DNA of 64,000 nucleotides from Podospora bellae-mahoneyi (lineage: Eukaryota > Ascomycota > Sordariomycetes > Sordariales > Podosporaceae): assembly GCF_035222275.1 (NCBI RefSeq), contig NC_085881.1:3038001-3102000 (forward strand). The letters are read 5' to 3'. Below the pieces are notes generated by a model. It worked only from the letters and a program-made list of their open reading frames with translations. It was not told the origin of the DNA and made no database searches. The translations under genes were made by a program, and so were the position numbers. This document shows, one piece after another, positions 20,391 through 30,436 of this stretch (positions are counted from its first letter, which is position 1; every line of letters starts with the position of its first letter).

Positions 20391-22391
20391 TTATACATGA
20401 TGACGTCCACCCTTCCCATTGAAAGCAAATCGAAAGAGCGAAACCTGGCCAGAATCATGTCCTAAGGCGATGGTACAATTGTATACTGCTGTATCTGTTG
20501 GCCGATAGTTAGGAGGAAGCCAGATAAGGTCCTTCCCATCTTGTGTGATCCACTTATCACGGGCAAAGAGAAGACAGCTGCCCGGTTTTTGGTCGGTAAA
20601 GTTATTTGCTGGACTCGGGGCTATCCTCAGCAATCCTCGATCTGTTTCAAGACAGTCACTATCCAAAAACGATAGACGTCTAGGAGTGACCTGTACTTCG
20701 AGGATCCGCCGGTGCTCGCCGGTCGCCACATCCCAAAGCCGTACCGTTTTATCGTTTGAAGCTGACGCCAGCGTGGTACCGTCCGGCGAGAACGCTACCG
20801 CTGTAACCGAGAGGCCATGCCCCTCGAGGGTCCGCTGGTGCTCGCCGGTCGCCACATCCCAAAGCCGTACCGTTTTATCGTGTGAAGCTGACGCCAGCGT
20901 GGTACCGTCCGGCGAGAACGCTACCGCTGTAACCGAGAGGCCATGCCCCTCGAGGGTCCGCTGGTGCTCGCCGGTCGCCACATCCCAAAGCCGTACCGTT
21001 TTATCGTCTGAAGCTGACGCCAGCGTGGTACCGTCCGGCGAGAATGCTACCGCTGTAACCCAGTCGCCATGCCCTTTGAGGGTCCGCCGGTGCTCGCCGG
21101 TCGCCACATCCCAAAGCCGTACCGTTTGATCGTTTGAAGCTGACGCCAGCGTGGTACCGTCCGGCGAGAACGCTACCTCTCTAACCGAGAGGCCATGCCC
21201 CTCGAGGGTCCGCTGGTGCTCGCCGGTTGCCACATCCCAAAGCCGTACCGTTTTATCGTTTGAAGCTGACGCCAGCGTGGTACCGTCCGGCGAGAACGCT
21301 ACCGCTGTAACCGAGAGGCCATGCCCCTCGAGGGTCCGCTGGTGCTCGCCGGTCGCCACATCCCAAAGCCGTACCGTTTGATCGTTTGAAGCTGACGCCA
21401 GCGTGGTACCGTCCGGCGAGAACGCTACCGCTGTAACCGAGAGGCCATGCCCCTCGAGGGTCCGCTGGTGCTCGCCGGTCGCCACATCCCAAAGCCGTAC
21501 CGTTTGATCTTCTGAAGCTGACGCCAGTGTGGTACCGTCCGGCGAGAACGCTACCGCTCTAACCCAGTCGCCATGCCCTTTGAGGGTCCGCTGGTGCTCG
21601 CCGGTCGCCACATCCCAAAGCCGTACCGTTTTATCGTGTGAAGTTGACGCCAGTGTGGTACCGTCCGGCGAGAATGCTACCGCTCTAACCGAGAGGCCAT
21701 GCCCCTTGAGGGTCCGCTGGTGCTCACCAGTCGCCACATCCCAAAGCCGTACCGTTTGATCGTATGAAGCTGACGCCAGTGTGGTACCGTCCGGCGAGAA
21801 CGCTACCGCTGTAACCCAGTGGCCATGCCCCTCGAGGGTCCGCTGGTGCTCGCCGGTCGCCACATCCCAAAGCCGTACCGTTTGATCGCGTGAAGCTGAC
21901 GCCAGTGTGGTACCATCCGGCGAGAACGCTACCGCTGTAACCAAGTGGCCATCCCCCTCGAGGGTCCGCTGGTGCTCGCCGGTCGCCACATCCCAAAGCC
22001 GTACCGTTTGATCTTCTGAAGCTGACGCCAGTGTGGTACCGTCCGGCGAGAACGCTACCGCTGTAACCCAGTCGCCATGCCCCTCGAGGGTCCGCTGGTG
22101 CTCGCCGGTCGCCACATCCCAAAGCCGTACCGTTTGATCGTATGAAGCTGACGCCAGTGTGGTACCATCCGGCGAGAACGCTACCGCTCTAACCGAGAGG
22201 CCATGCCCCTCGAGGGTCCGCTGGTGCTCGCCGGTCGCCACATCCCAAAGCCGTACCGTTTTATCGTCTGAAGCTGACGCCAGTGTGGTACCGTCCGGCG
22301 AGAACGCTACCGCTGTAACCGAGAGGCCATGCCCCTCGAGGATCTGCAGACACGCGTTCCACTCTAAATCAACCTTTGGCAATAGTGGGAT
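20391..22391 (-). pseudogene. WD40-repeat half of a NACHT-WD40 (NWD-type) STAND protein, cut off by a TAG
   Basis: This frame continues directly from the NACHT half after one TAG codon at 22392-22394. It starts IPLLPKVDLEWNACLQ, the normal bridge into the WD40 domain of this family. It then has 13 repeats of 42 residues (each GHG...VAFSPDG...LASAS.D.TVRLWDV.TGEH) and a degenerate C-terminal blade to residue ~670. No ATG exists in the frame before or inside the repeats, so independent translation from a normal start is not possible. As a sensor domain the WD40 array would recognise a ligand and release NACHT oligomerisation. Its near-perfect repeats argue that it was intact until recently. The hAT element begins 15 bp beyond its stop. 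Confidence 0.8.
20703..22340 (-). repeat. Tandem array of 13 WD40-coding repeats, 126 bp unit
   Basis: Thirteen consecutive 126 bp units encode nearly identical 42-residue WD40 blades. Variation is confined to a few codons: blade position 2 (E/K), 6-7 (LS, DW, HL, HW), 9 (T/R), 10 (A/E), 25 (D/Y/E/R/H/N), 27 (K/Q) and 40 (Q/R). All other positions, including silent ones, are almost invariant. This pattern, surface residues variable in a homogenised background, is what is known for HNWD/HET-E type proteins of Podospora. Confidence 0.95.
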
Positions 22392-24748
22392 CTATTCAGA
22401 AATATAACCACGGAATACTCCCCTAATTATGCTTTTCATTGGCGCAAAAATAATTGCAGAAGTATAAGTCTGAAGGGGATAAAGATCGATAATCTGGTGG
22501 AAGCTAAGAATAAATCGTGCTGCATCGTGTAAAAAAGCGGAGACTGTAGAACTAATACCGGGCTATATGTGTTTCGTGTTAGCGAATATTTATAAATCTG
22601 CTTTAGTATATCTTACAGTGAGGAGACCCTGTAAATCCCTAATCATTCCAATAGTTACAGATATTTTCCCAAGGAGACTTAACGCTTCCAGCCAGTGGAG
22701 GAAATGACGTTCGAGGAAGGTGTATACTTGATGATCATCGCTTATACGAGAGCTGCTTTGCTGGACGTGATAGACCCAATATAGGCACGCATACCGGACA
22801 TCCGATGGCAAATGTAAGTCAATGACTGACGACTCAATGTCGGCACGAGCTGTTCCAGGCATTCTCAGATCGCAGATGTCCTTTTTTAAGTAATCGGAAA
22901 GGAGATCCAGGCATCTAGTTGCAATCCTCCTATGCGTCGCTTTCTCATCGACCCAAAATGGATACGTCTTTTGCTCTTTGGCCTTAGCGGGATCGACAAG
23001 AAAGTCACGGAATGACAGGTGGAAGATCCTGACGGGAGATTCGGCGGAGGTAGGTACGTTGAGTACAGAGTGGAGAGAATCTAACCGGTCGATAACGATA
23101 TCTCTATCGATCTGGATAAACTTTGAGAGAGACGTTGTTGAAAGTGGCTCGGCTAGAAGTACAATCGTGCCGACAATCTGTTGAAATTCGTTCAAAAAGT
23201 CGTGCTCTAAATCGGTAAGGTCGACAAAAAGGGGTTCTAGAACTGGGAGGTAGGTAGCGTCGAGTTTTGATTGCTGACTTGTCTGGTAGGCAAGGAGTTT
23301 TGCCAGTTGTCGATCCGGTCCGCCGTATTTCCGGTCACGTATAAAACGACAGGCAGTCGCTGCAAAGATAAAAAGCGGAACAGCCATCTGGACTAAATCC
23401 TTAATAATCTGGGAACCAGGCCAATCGTGCGGGAGCTGCCGCCCACCAGGAGACAGAGCATTATAGTCGTTACGGATTTTTGCAAGCTCGAAGTTCAGAT
23501 ATGTAGCGATGTCGTGCTCGATAATTGGCTTTGGGATTTCATGCAGGACCAGATCCTGGTATTTGTCCTTGATCTCTTTGAAGCCAAGTCGGATTGGCAA
23601 CTCAGGCCGGCTTGTGAGGAAAGCTTTTAGCCGTATTGAACCCAGACTCTTTGCTTGTGACAACAGGGAAATGATAACCTTAATATCATCATCCCGTTCG
23701 CACTCATCAAGGGCATCAATCACCAGGACAATTGTTTTGGTGCCGTCCAAATTACCCCCTAAGTTTTCCAATGGCTTCAGGATCAGCTGCTTAAACTGCT
23801 CCTTTAACACCTTGCGTATGATGGAAGGGTCAGCCTCAATAGCAGCCCTAATGTGCGCTGCCAAACCAGGTTCTTTGACAGTAAGCTGAGTTGCAATGGT
23901 TGTAAATAGCCGAGCTGCGTTGCTCCGGTCTCGCTCGCCTCTCTTAAAGAAGAAGCTGGCACCGAGAAGTCCTTGGTCTGCAAAAGATTGTGCAACCGTT
24001 CGTGATATGGTGGACTTCCCGGTTCCAGCCATACCGTTTAGCCAGAAGATGCCTTCGCCTTTTGGACTTCCAGCCCATTCTTTTATATCCTTGAGGAGGT
24101 CGGTCCGGGTTTCGGGGTGACATCGCGCGTCGTGCTCGTCTGCGTGAGAGTCGAAGGCTGCATCGTTCGCAATCGGAAGTTGGGAAAGGACAAATTTCTG
24201 GCCGACATCAAGGACTTTCTGGTCGACACCTAGGACTCTCTGGTCGACATCAAAGATCTGAGTACTGTATCTATGTAAGCATTAATGATATTGAACGAGA
24301 GAAAAGTTGTAGCTTACACTTGGTCGACGGCGAGACCCAGAGATAGTATGCCTCGATACCGCTCTAAGTTCTTAATGATAGTATCGATCTCTTTGCTATC
24401 GAAGGGCCACTTAAGAGCGCGAAATCCGAGCCGGCGCATGGCCTTACGCGCAGGCCCATGATGAAGTTTCTTCTCCAGCCTTAGTTGTAGCTGTGTCAGC
24501 TGGGAAGAGCAGTTGGTGAGCCCGTCTACCAAGCCCTGAGACGTTTTAAGGCTCTTGCCGTTTGGACTCTCAAGAAGCTCCCGCGCGCCTTGTAGAGTTG
24601 TTCCCAGCCCTTGAAGCTCTCTTTGCAGTCGCTCAATATCAGCTTTGGCATTCTTGACATCGGAGGAGTATTGGACGCAAAGACATGCGACTTTCGCTGA
24701 CAGCTCGATCACAGCGATGATGCTTGCTGCTGCGCTTACTCCGTCCAT
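22392..24748 (-). CDS. STAND/NLR protein: helical N-terminal domain and NACHT; ends at an in-frame TAG
   Basis: Exons 24748-24318, 24270-22617 and 22562-22392 join in frame, giving 751 residues before TAG. Residues 1-145 (MDGVSAAASIIAVIELSAKV, DIERLQREL, MRRLGFRALKWPFDSKEI) match the Helo-like N-terminal domain of fungal STAND proteins. A 21 bp repeat codes for VDQ-VL heptads (24189-24251). Then come AAFDSHADEHDARCHPETR and the NACHT domain: Walker A GMAGTGKST, Walker B LVIDALDEC, LTSRPELPI (sensor region) and the HLSFRDFLVD winged-helix motif. A 54 bp intron (GTAAGA, CTAAC branch, TAG acceptor) at 22563-22616 removes two stops. The remaining TAG replaces the Trp of the usual WI-x-LPK bridge. 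Such proteins act as fungal immune-like receptors and trigger cell death; that role is inferred from family. Confidence 0.8.
24189..24251 (-). repeat. Three 21 bp tandem repeats in the linker before NACHT
   Basis: Three 21-base units code for DVDQRVL, GVDQKVL and DVGQKFV. They lie between the helical N-domain and the NACHT domain and would extend a helix by heptads. Unit-number changes would alter linker length without shifting frame. Confidence 0.7.
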
Positions 24749-25395
24749 GATGTTATAATCCGGGATAGGGTAAATTGATTAAATAAATAGTCCGGATGTC
24801 AGGCGTGAGCGAGTGGGTTACGCGGGCTGATGAGACAGCGCTCTGGAGGAAGGTTGTTGGAAAGAGGATGTTGGAAGATCGAGGTTAGGGTTTTGCGGGG
24901 TATAATTTCGGAGGTAGCCGGTTGGGCAGATACAGCTGACTCGACCAATAGTTCGGTGAATTGAGAGTAGCATTGTAGGTGGCGTCGAAAGCTGTCTTCA
25001 ATTAGCGTCTCACCGTGGCGGCCTCTGGATGTCAGGATCAAAAATGCGCTGATTCCTTGAACCTAGGCGGGATTGCCAACTCTATCACCGCTAACAATGT
25101 TATCTGCACCAAATGGAGGCAGCAACATCTATAAGGGATTGTAAGACTATTTTATATATATTTGTTACGGCACTGGCATGCACGTCACCATATATATACC
25201 ACTGGGTTGATCCAAGCCTGTAAGCTTGGATCACTTGGAGCTTTTGATAGCAATCATTGCAGTGTGGGTGGTGCAGTGGTCTGCCCTGCCGCGACAGAGT
25301 CTAGAGAGTCGGCCCGTCCGCCGGATTACAGTGCTGCAACGGGGCCAGTTGCGGCCTGCCTGAAAGACGCTTCCCTTTGTGTCGTTTGCTGACTG
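24749..25395. other. 5' flank of the NLR gene
   Basis: Likely promoter region of the NLR at its left edge. The rest (to 25395) has frames of up to 80 codons without recognisable motifs. Confidence 0.35.
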
Positions 25396-25662
25396 GATTC
25401 CAGGCCAGCCATACGAAGAACATCTGCCCTTTTACATGCACTACATTATGGAATGGAAGTTGACGTTAAATAAGAGAACAACTGCGAAGCAACCGAAGAT
25501 AACCTCGTGGTGGCTCCAAGTGACTTTTGGAATGAGGAGTTGGCACCCAAGATCACCGATATCATACAATCGACGAGCAAGCGATATGGAGCCGATGCAA
25601 CGACGATCGTCATTTCCGTAAACGACCGCTCCGAGAAAGATATAACAAAACAGCTAGGCTGA
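25396..25662 (+). pseudogene. Fragment of an uncharacterised fungal protein family
   Basis: One frame reads HYIMEWKLTLNKRTTAKQ. After a one-base slip the next frame reads EDNLVVAPSDFWNEELAPK and ADATTIVISVNDRSEKDITKQ and then stops. I recall this order (EWK-T-N-R, an LAPS-x-W block, VVVSVNDRS-x-D-TK) from a family common in fungal genomes and without a known function. Both ends are missing and the frame is broken, so it is a relic. The assignment rests on memory of the motif pattern only. Confidence 0.45.
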
Positions 25663-26748
25663 CATTTCCAGGGAAATAAGAAGGCCCTATACTTCCTTGC
25701 ACTGCGTTGTTCTAAGCAATGGGATGGATGTGGTGTTGAGGATTTGACGGGATGGAGGGCGGTGTGGTGCAGTGCGATGCATTCCAGCTTGAGTGAGCTG
25801 CAAGATGTGGTGGCTTTCGTGGCCGTCGAGGATCAAAAACGGGTACTTGCCCTTTTGTACGGGACACTGTATAGTAGTCGAAGTGCTTGATCCAATCTAG
25901 GCCTACTGCATTGGTAGTCCAGCCATTATCGGTAGTTGTGATGCGCTAGTCGGCCGGGAGGTTGCACTCAGTGTATCAGTTGGCGAGGTGGTACTGCGCG
26001 GCTAAGATGATGAATGGAGGGTTGACCCATCCCAGGGCATTAACTCCCTGGATTACCGTTGCCCACTCGCGGTTACCAGGCTGAGCCAGTTTTGCCTTGC
26101 CACGGTCATCCGAGGTTGTTACAACCATACCTGCAAAGATAATGCCCATTATAAACCCAACCTCATCGAAATTGTAGACATCACCTACCACAATGCCATA
26201 CTTGGCCATAGTATTCCACACAAGTGCAAACCATGGCCCAATAACCCTCGGATCCTCGCATTTGGCCCTCTGGTAGTCGTATCTACGCGTATAACGCGTG
26301 CGAAAATCTGGCTGGCGTTTGACCAAGTTGTGGGCCCAGAGCTTGCCAGGAGGCGCACCGCGTTCGTTGAGCAAATAGTTGGCCATATCTTCCACACCAC
26401 GTAACCTTGGTGGAAAAGCTCGGGTAGATAGCTCAATAATATAGTGAACAATAGCCTCCTCTTCGGATTGAGTAAGCTTCTTCGATCTGGGCGTAGTATC
26501 GCGTCGTGCAGGCCGGCCGGCGCGTCGGTGTCTAAGCGTACTGCGATCGACGTTATACATCTTGGCTGCAGCTAATACACTTAGATTTTTATTATTTCGA
26601 AGAGCCTCAAGGGCTAAGATTATATGGGCTTCCTTTGAAGTAGATGGCATTTTGGAATGTTGAGAAAATGAGATGTTGAGGTTGAGGTTACGCGTCGCGT
26701 GAAAAAGGTGGTCGCTCGCTTATATTGGTCGCTCGCTTATAATATACG
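25663..26748 (-). mobile_element. Truncated Fot1/pogo-type (Tc1-mariner superfamily) transposon
   Basis: Transposase-coding sequence runs from 26650 down to about 25790 on the minus strand. Upstream of the start codon, 26709-26745 holds two copies of GGTCGCTCGCTTATA, the kind of subterminal repeat seen next to the inverted ends of such elements; the outer end probably lies near 26748. No matching inverted end is found on the other side, so the 3' part is lost. The left boundary is uncertain within 25663-25790. Confidence 0.6.
25790..26650 (-). pseudogene. Fot1/pogo-type DDE transposase, truncated and interrupted
   Basis: The ATG at 26650 starts a 224-codon frame. It begins with a psq-type helix-turn-helix (AHIILALEAL, NVDRSTLRHRRAG), then a CENP-B-type DNA-binding half (LTQSEEEAIVHYI, LLNERGAPPGKLWAHNLVKR), and then the first part of the DDE domain with VYNFDEVGFIMG (first catalytic Asp). 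The frame then meets TGA and TAG where Trp codons stand in relatives. It carries on as RITTTDNGWTTNAVGLDWIK and YTVSRTKG, and after a further slip FLILDGHESHH, before similarity ends. Trp-to-stop changes are the type expected from RIP. Not active. Confidence 0.75.
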
Positions 26749-27327
26749 TTATACCATTCAAACTAGAACAAACAATAAATATCCATCGAGCTTCCTCTTT
26801 AGGGACTAAGTCAGCGTCCAACACCCTCTGGATACCTAATCTCAGCACAAATAAGACTTGATTTCGAGAAGTGCGGATCGTAATGGCGGTGAGTAGATAT
26901 ACTTATATTTCAGCAAATTAGGTAAACATACGGTCTTGTTCCCAGACAGCAATCATAACCTTTTTCTTCCAGAACCTGTAATTTTGCTGAGAAATTCTGC
27001 CCTCTCGTAAAGCTCTGCGTAAGTTGATGTTGATATCATTTGCATGATCTTTCAGCACGCGCTGGTCGTATTTCTTCTTTATCATACGAGCCAATTCCCA
27101 CGATGACTTCACAGCGGCTCATTAACCACACACCCTGCAAGCGAGTCCGAAAACGGCAAAATATTTCCCTCTACACAACAATACAAATATGAACACATGT
27201 GGAATAACCTCGGATTGTATGAAGGGCAAACCGCCGACACGACACCCCGGTCTTTGTCGCTGCCATCTGAATCCAAGGACCATGAATCGGCTAAAACTAG
27301 GTACCTAAGGTATCTCCTAGTAAACAC
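26749..27327. other. Intergenic region between the transposon relic and the propeller gene
   Basis: Two short minus-strand frames (26918-27112, 27109-27327) have no recognisable domain or splice partner. AT-rich left part. No supported gene. Confidence 0.35.
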
Positions 27328-29008
27328 TTAAACCCCACTAAACTTCATCCCCGTCAACGACAACTCCCCCCCGTCAGCCAACCACTCCGGCCCCCCACTC
27401 CACTCAAACTCCTTCCCAACCTTCCACGTCCCATGAAACAACATGCCATTTACCCCCAACCCATAAACCGACACCTTCCCCCTTACCAACGACACCACAG
27501 CCGGTGTACTATTAAACGCGCCCCCCAAATCCTGCCACTCTTCCGCCCACTTCTGCCCAATCAACGCCTTATGCTTCAACCTATCATCCCTCCCCACAGC
27601 CAACACATCCAACCTATCCGGCCCACTAACATACACCACCGGAGTGGACTGGAAACTCCCTCCCAAATCCACCAGGTTGTTCGTTTCCGCATCCCCAGTC
27701 TTGGTCCAGTTGTAGTATTTCATAGTTCTGTTTACCGTTATCCCAAACACAAAACTCTCTTCGACTGTTCTCGAAGCGATGGCCAGCTGCCCCCTGAAGT
27801 CCCCCCCTGCCTCCACCCATCCTGTCCAAGCACCGAGCCAAGTGGTGGTAAATAACGGCTGGGATGTGCCTCGAAACCCAAGTACCGCCATTCTCCACGG
27901 TCCCGGTCCACATCCAATAACCGGGTACGATGACAGCCCACCACCATGACTCTCCCATCCTGACCACCCAGCATACGGCTTGTAGTAGATCCTATACAAG
28001 CCCCCATCCGTCCCTCTGATCGCCACGTCCATTTGTGAGTCACCACACGCTACTGCATAGGGCGGACTGGTAATTGCCTTCCCGAGCTCAGTCCAAGTGT
28101 CGTTCCATTTCCCGTTGTAAAACCTTTTCGTTTGGATAGTGTTATTCTTTGCATAAACAAACACATCTACCAGGTTGTTATCCAACGAAGCGGCGGAAGG
28201 CTGGGAAATCATGTCACCGCCCAGTGACTCCCAGTCAGAGAGCCACTTCTCGCCGTTGGTGGTGCGGTACCATACCGCGTTGTCTTGCCCGAGGCCGAAG
28301 AGGAAGGCGGTGGGAGGCGAAGCGTACTGCGCAACGGAGAGGACAGAGGGGCAGATATTGCCTTGACAGACGGAATTGGATTCGAAGGTTGGCGAGGAGT
28401 CTGATGGGCGAGGGTCAGTGCTGGTCCGTGAAGCTGGGGAGAAAGAAAGGGGGCTACCGGTTGGGGAAGTAGGCGTTGCGTTTCCGCCTGAATTGCCACG
28501 GCCGCCTGAAGGGTCGGGAAAGGCAGTTGGTTTTCCCTGGCTGACGGTTCCTCCGGGTTCATTACCTGAGTCACCCGCAGAAGAGCCATTCGAGCTACTC
28601 GGATGGGTGAGCATCTGGTACCAAGACAAACAAGGTTGGGAACAAGTACCTAGAAGAGTTTTGCGTTGCCAAGCGACTTCCAAACACACCACCAAGGATG
28701 GCAATGATGATAAGAAGCACCACGACTATCCCAGCCAGGAACCACTTTGTCGCCGATGATCTCTTCTTGACAGTTCGGTCAACAATAGTAGTCCCGCCTC
28801 CGTCACTGAACGGCCATGGCTGTGTAGAGATCTCGGATCGTGGAACTGGTGGACTCCAAGGACGACTTGTAGGAGGTGTCGGAGGGTCAAAGTCCGGCGG
28901 TTGCCCAATTGATCGGTCAGTATTAGCCCCGATTGCGGCCGTTGTAGAGTTGTAGGAGGGCGGCCATTGACTACCCGCGGTAGCAGTGCGATATGATGTT
29001 GTTGACAT
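27328..29008 (-). CDS. Type II membrane protein with a PLL-like seven-bladed beta-propeller
   Basis: Exons 29008-28650 and 28594-27328 (55 bp intron, GTACTT donor, CTCAC branch) give 541 residues. The start is the ATG at 29008. The first ~90 residues are Pro/Ser/Thr-rich and cytosolic; a strong transmembrane helix (WFLAGIVVVLLIIIAILGGVF) follows basic KKRSSATK, so the C-terminus faces outside. After a Ser/Pro/Gly stalk come seven repeats ending in W-x4-GG-like motifs (WESLGGDM, WTELGKAI, WESHGGGL, WVEAGGDF, LVDLGGSF, WQDLGGAF, WLADGGEL), one per blade of a PLL/fucose-lectin-type propeller. Probable surface glycan binding; the ligand is inferred, not shown. Confidence 0.85.
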
Positions 29009-29272
29009 GGCCACAGGTGATGGTGCTGGAAAGAAAGCTCGACATGAACGAGGTTCTGGTGACGCTTGTTATCCATAGAATATCAAGACATCATGATGCG
29101 ATGTGCGCTTGGCCGCAATGCTGCAGGCTGGTAATAGTACGACGCCACTTGCTGTTCTCCGAACGGCTGAGTTGATGACCACCCTCCCAACCCCCACGAG
29201 GTCTGGCTGCTGCATACTGGTTTTCAGCCCCCATCGAGATAAGCGCGGAATTTCTCATCATCTCCTATCTGT

Positions 29273-30436
29273 TCAGGCTCCATGCTTCTGGCGGCGCAAC
29301 AAAAACTGAGGTATCAGGGTCTTTGAACCCGGAAGAGGAGGCAACACCAACGAAGAGTTGTTCTTTGACCGTTCGCTTTCTTCGTCGACGACAGCGATAA
29401 GTTCAGATGGGCCTTGACGTGAAGGTTGTAAGTCTTCCTCACCCAACCACTCTCTGGCCTCCCTCCTCAGCTGGTTCTCTCTCATCCTCGATGGAATGTG
29501 CACAAAAGACACATTTGTATTCTGTCTGGTCAGACTGACACCGCATTTGCTCAGCAAGGCCTGGATCGGGCCTTTCAGCGAAGGGCAGCATGCAGCAAAA
29601 AGCGAGATGAGCTGCTCGAGAATGGTCCAGGTAGCAATCGACATGGCCATCTCCCACTGATCATCCACGTTCCTCCAATCAGCAACGACCACGGCCTTCA
29701 TGATCGACGCGACGCTGGCGAATAAGCCCATCCCTGTCAGGATGCATATCACGACCCTCTCCCTCAGCGGACGGCGTAGGTTCCAAAGGATGAACATCGG
29801 GGCAACAGAAAGCAACAGGTCGGTGGTAATGTTGATTGCGGAGCCGATGCTGGAGACTACAATGTCTGTATGGAGGCTGGGGCATTTTCGCTCGCGCAGA
29901 GGGACCATGATATCCCAGGCAGCATGGAATGGTCGACATTTGAAGAAGAGATACTGCATGTCGGCCACGCAGTAGGTGACTTGAACGGCAGCGATCACGT
30001 ATAGGCCTATCCTCCATGGCTTTTTCAGAGGTAATCGCAACAAAGTCAAGACAATGGACGTCTTTATCAAAGTCATGCTGATAGCCCAAATCGGAATGGC
30101 AAAATATGCCACAAAGACAGCTTCTCGAACTTCGTCCATGCTGATGTCTCCCGGGTGTATATGCATCTCTGGGATGAGGAGGCCCCAGTCGATAATGGAG
30201 CAGGCCTGGAATTAACGAGTCAGACAGGATAGAAAAGGCAAGCTCGAGTTCGGCAGGATTAAACCCACCACCCCAGCGATAATGAAGGCATCATCCCATC
30301 CCAGTCTCCAGACCGGCCATATTCGCACATATATTCTTGCACAAAAGGGAACCAAAGCAAGTGCCAGGAGTGGGACGGTGACTCCGAAGTAAAGGCGGGC
30401 CAAAAACGCTGCCCTCTCGGTGATGGTGGGTGCCAT
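29273..30436 (-). CDS. Fungal rhodopsin-like seven-transmembrane protein
   Basis: Exons 30436-30269 and 30205-29273 (GTGGGT donor, TTCCAG acceptor) give 366 residues. The ATG at 30436 (MAPTITERA) lies just before transmembrane helix 1; an upstream extension is possible but looks unlike the family. Landmarks of the fungal rhodopsin-domain family: RIYVRIWPVWRLGWDDAFI (helix 1-2 loop with WDD), LIKTSIVLTLLRL, QYLFFKCRPFHAAWD, C-x-SLHTDI, NITTDLLLSVAPMFILWNL, and TWTILEQLISLFAACCPSLKGP. The C-terminal ~100 residues are hydrophilic. Family members are integral membrane proteins related to PTH11-type receptors; no ligand is known. Confidence 0.88.

Noticed and set aside
22392-22394. Programmed read-through of the TAG
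   Set aside because: The following codon is ATC; the known efficient read-through context (stop followed by CTA) is absent. Kept only as a remote option.
20545-22407. Series of plus-strand frames with repeated peptides across the WD40 region, and a CRISPR-like look of repeats
   Set aside because: They are antisense shadows of the WD40 array; the unit is 126 bp without unique spacers, so it is not a CRISPR array.
22563-22616. Idea that three stops separate NACHT and WD40
   Set aside because: A 54 bp intron with proper donor, branch point and acceptor removes two of them in frame, leaving one.
26918-27327. Two short minus-strand frames (64 and 72 codons)
   Set aside because: No domain, no splice partner, next to a transposon relic; not supportable as genes.
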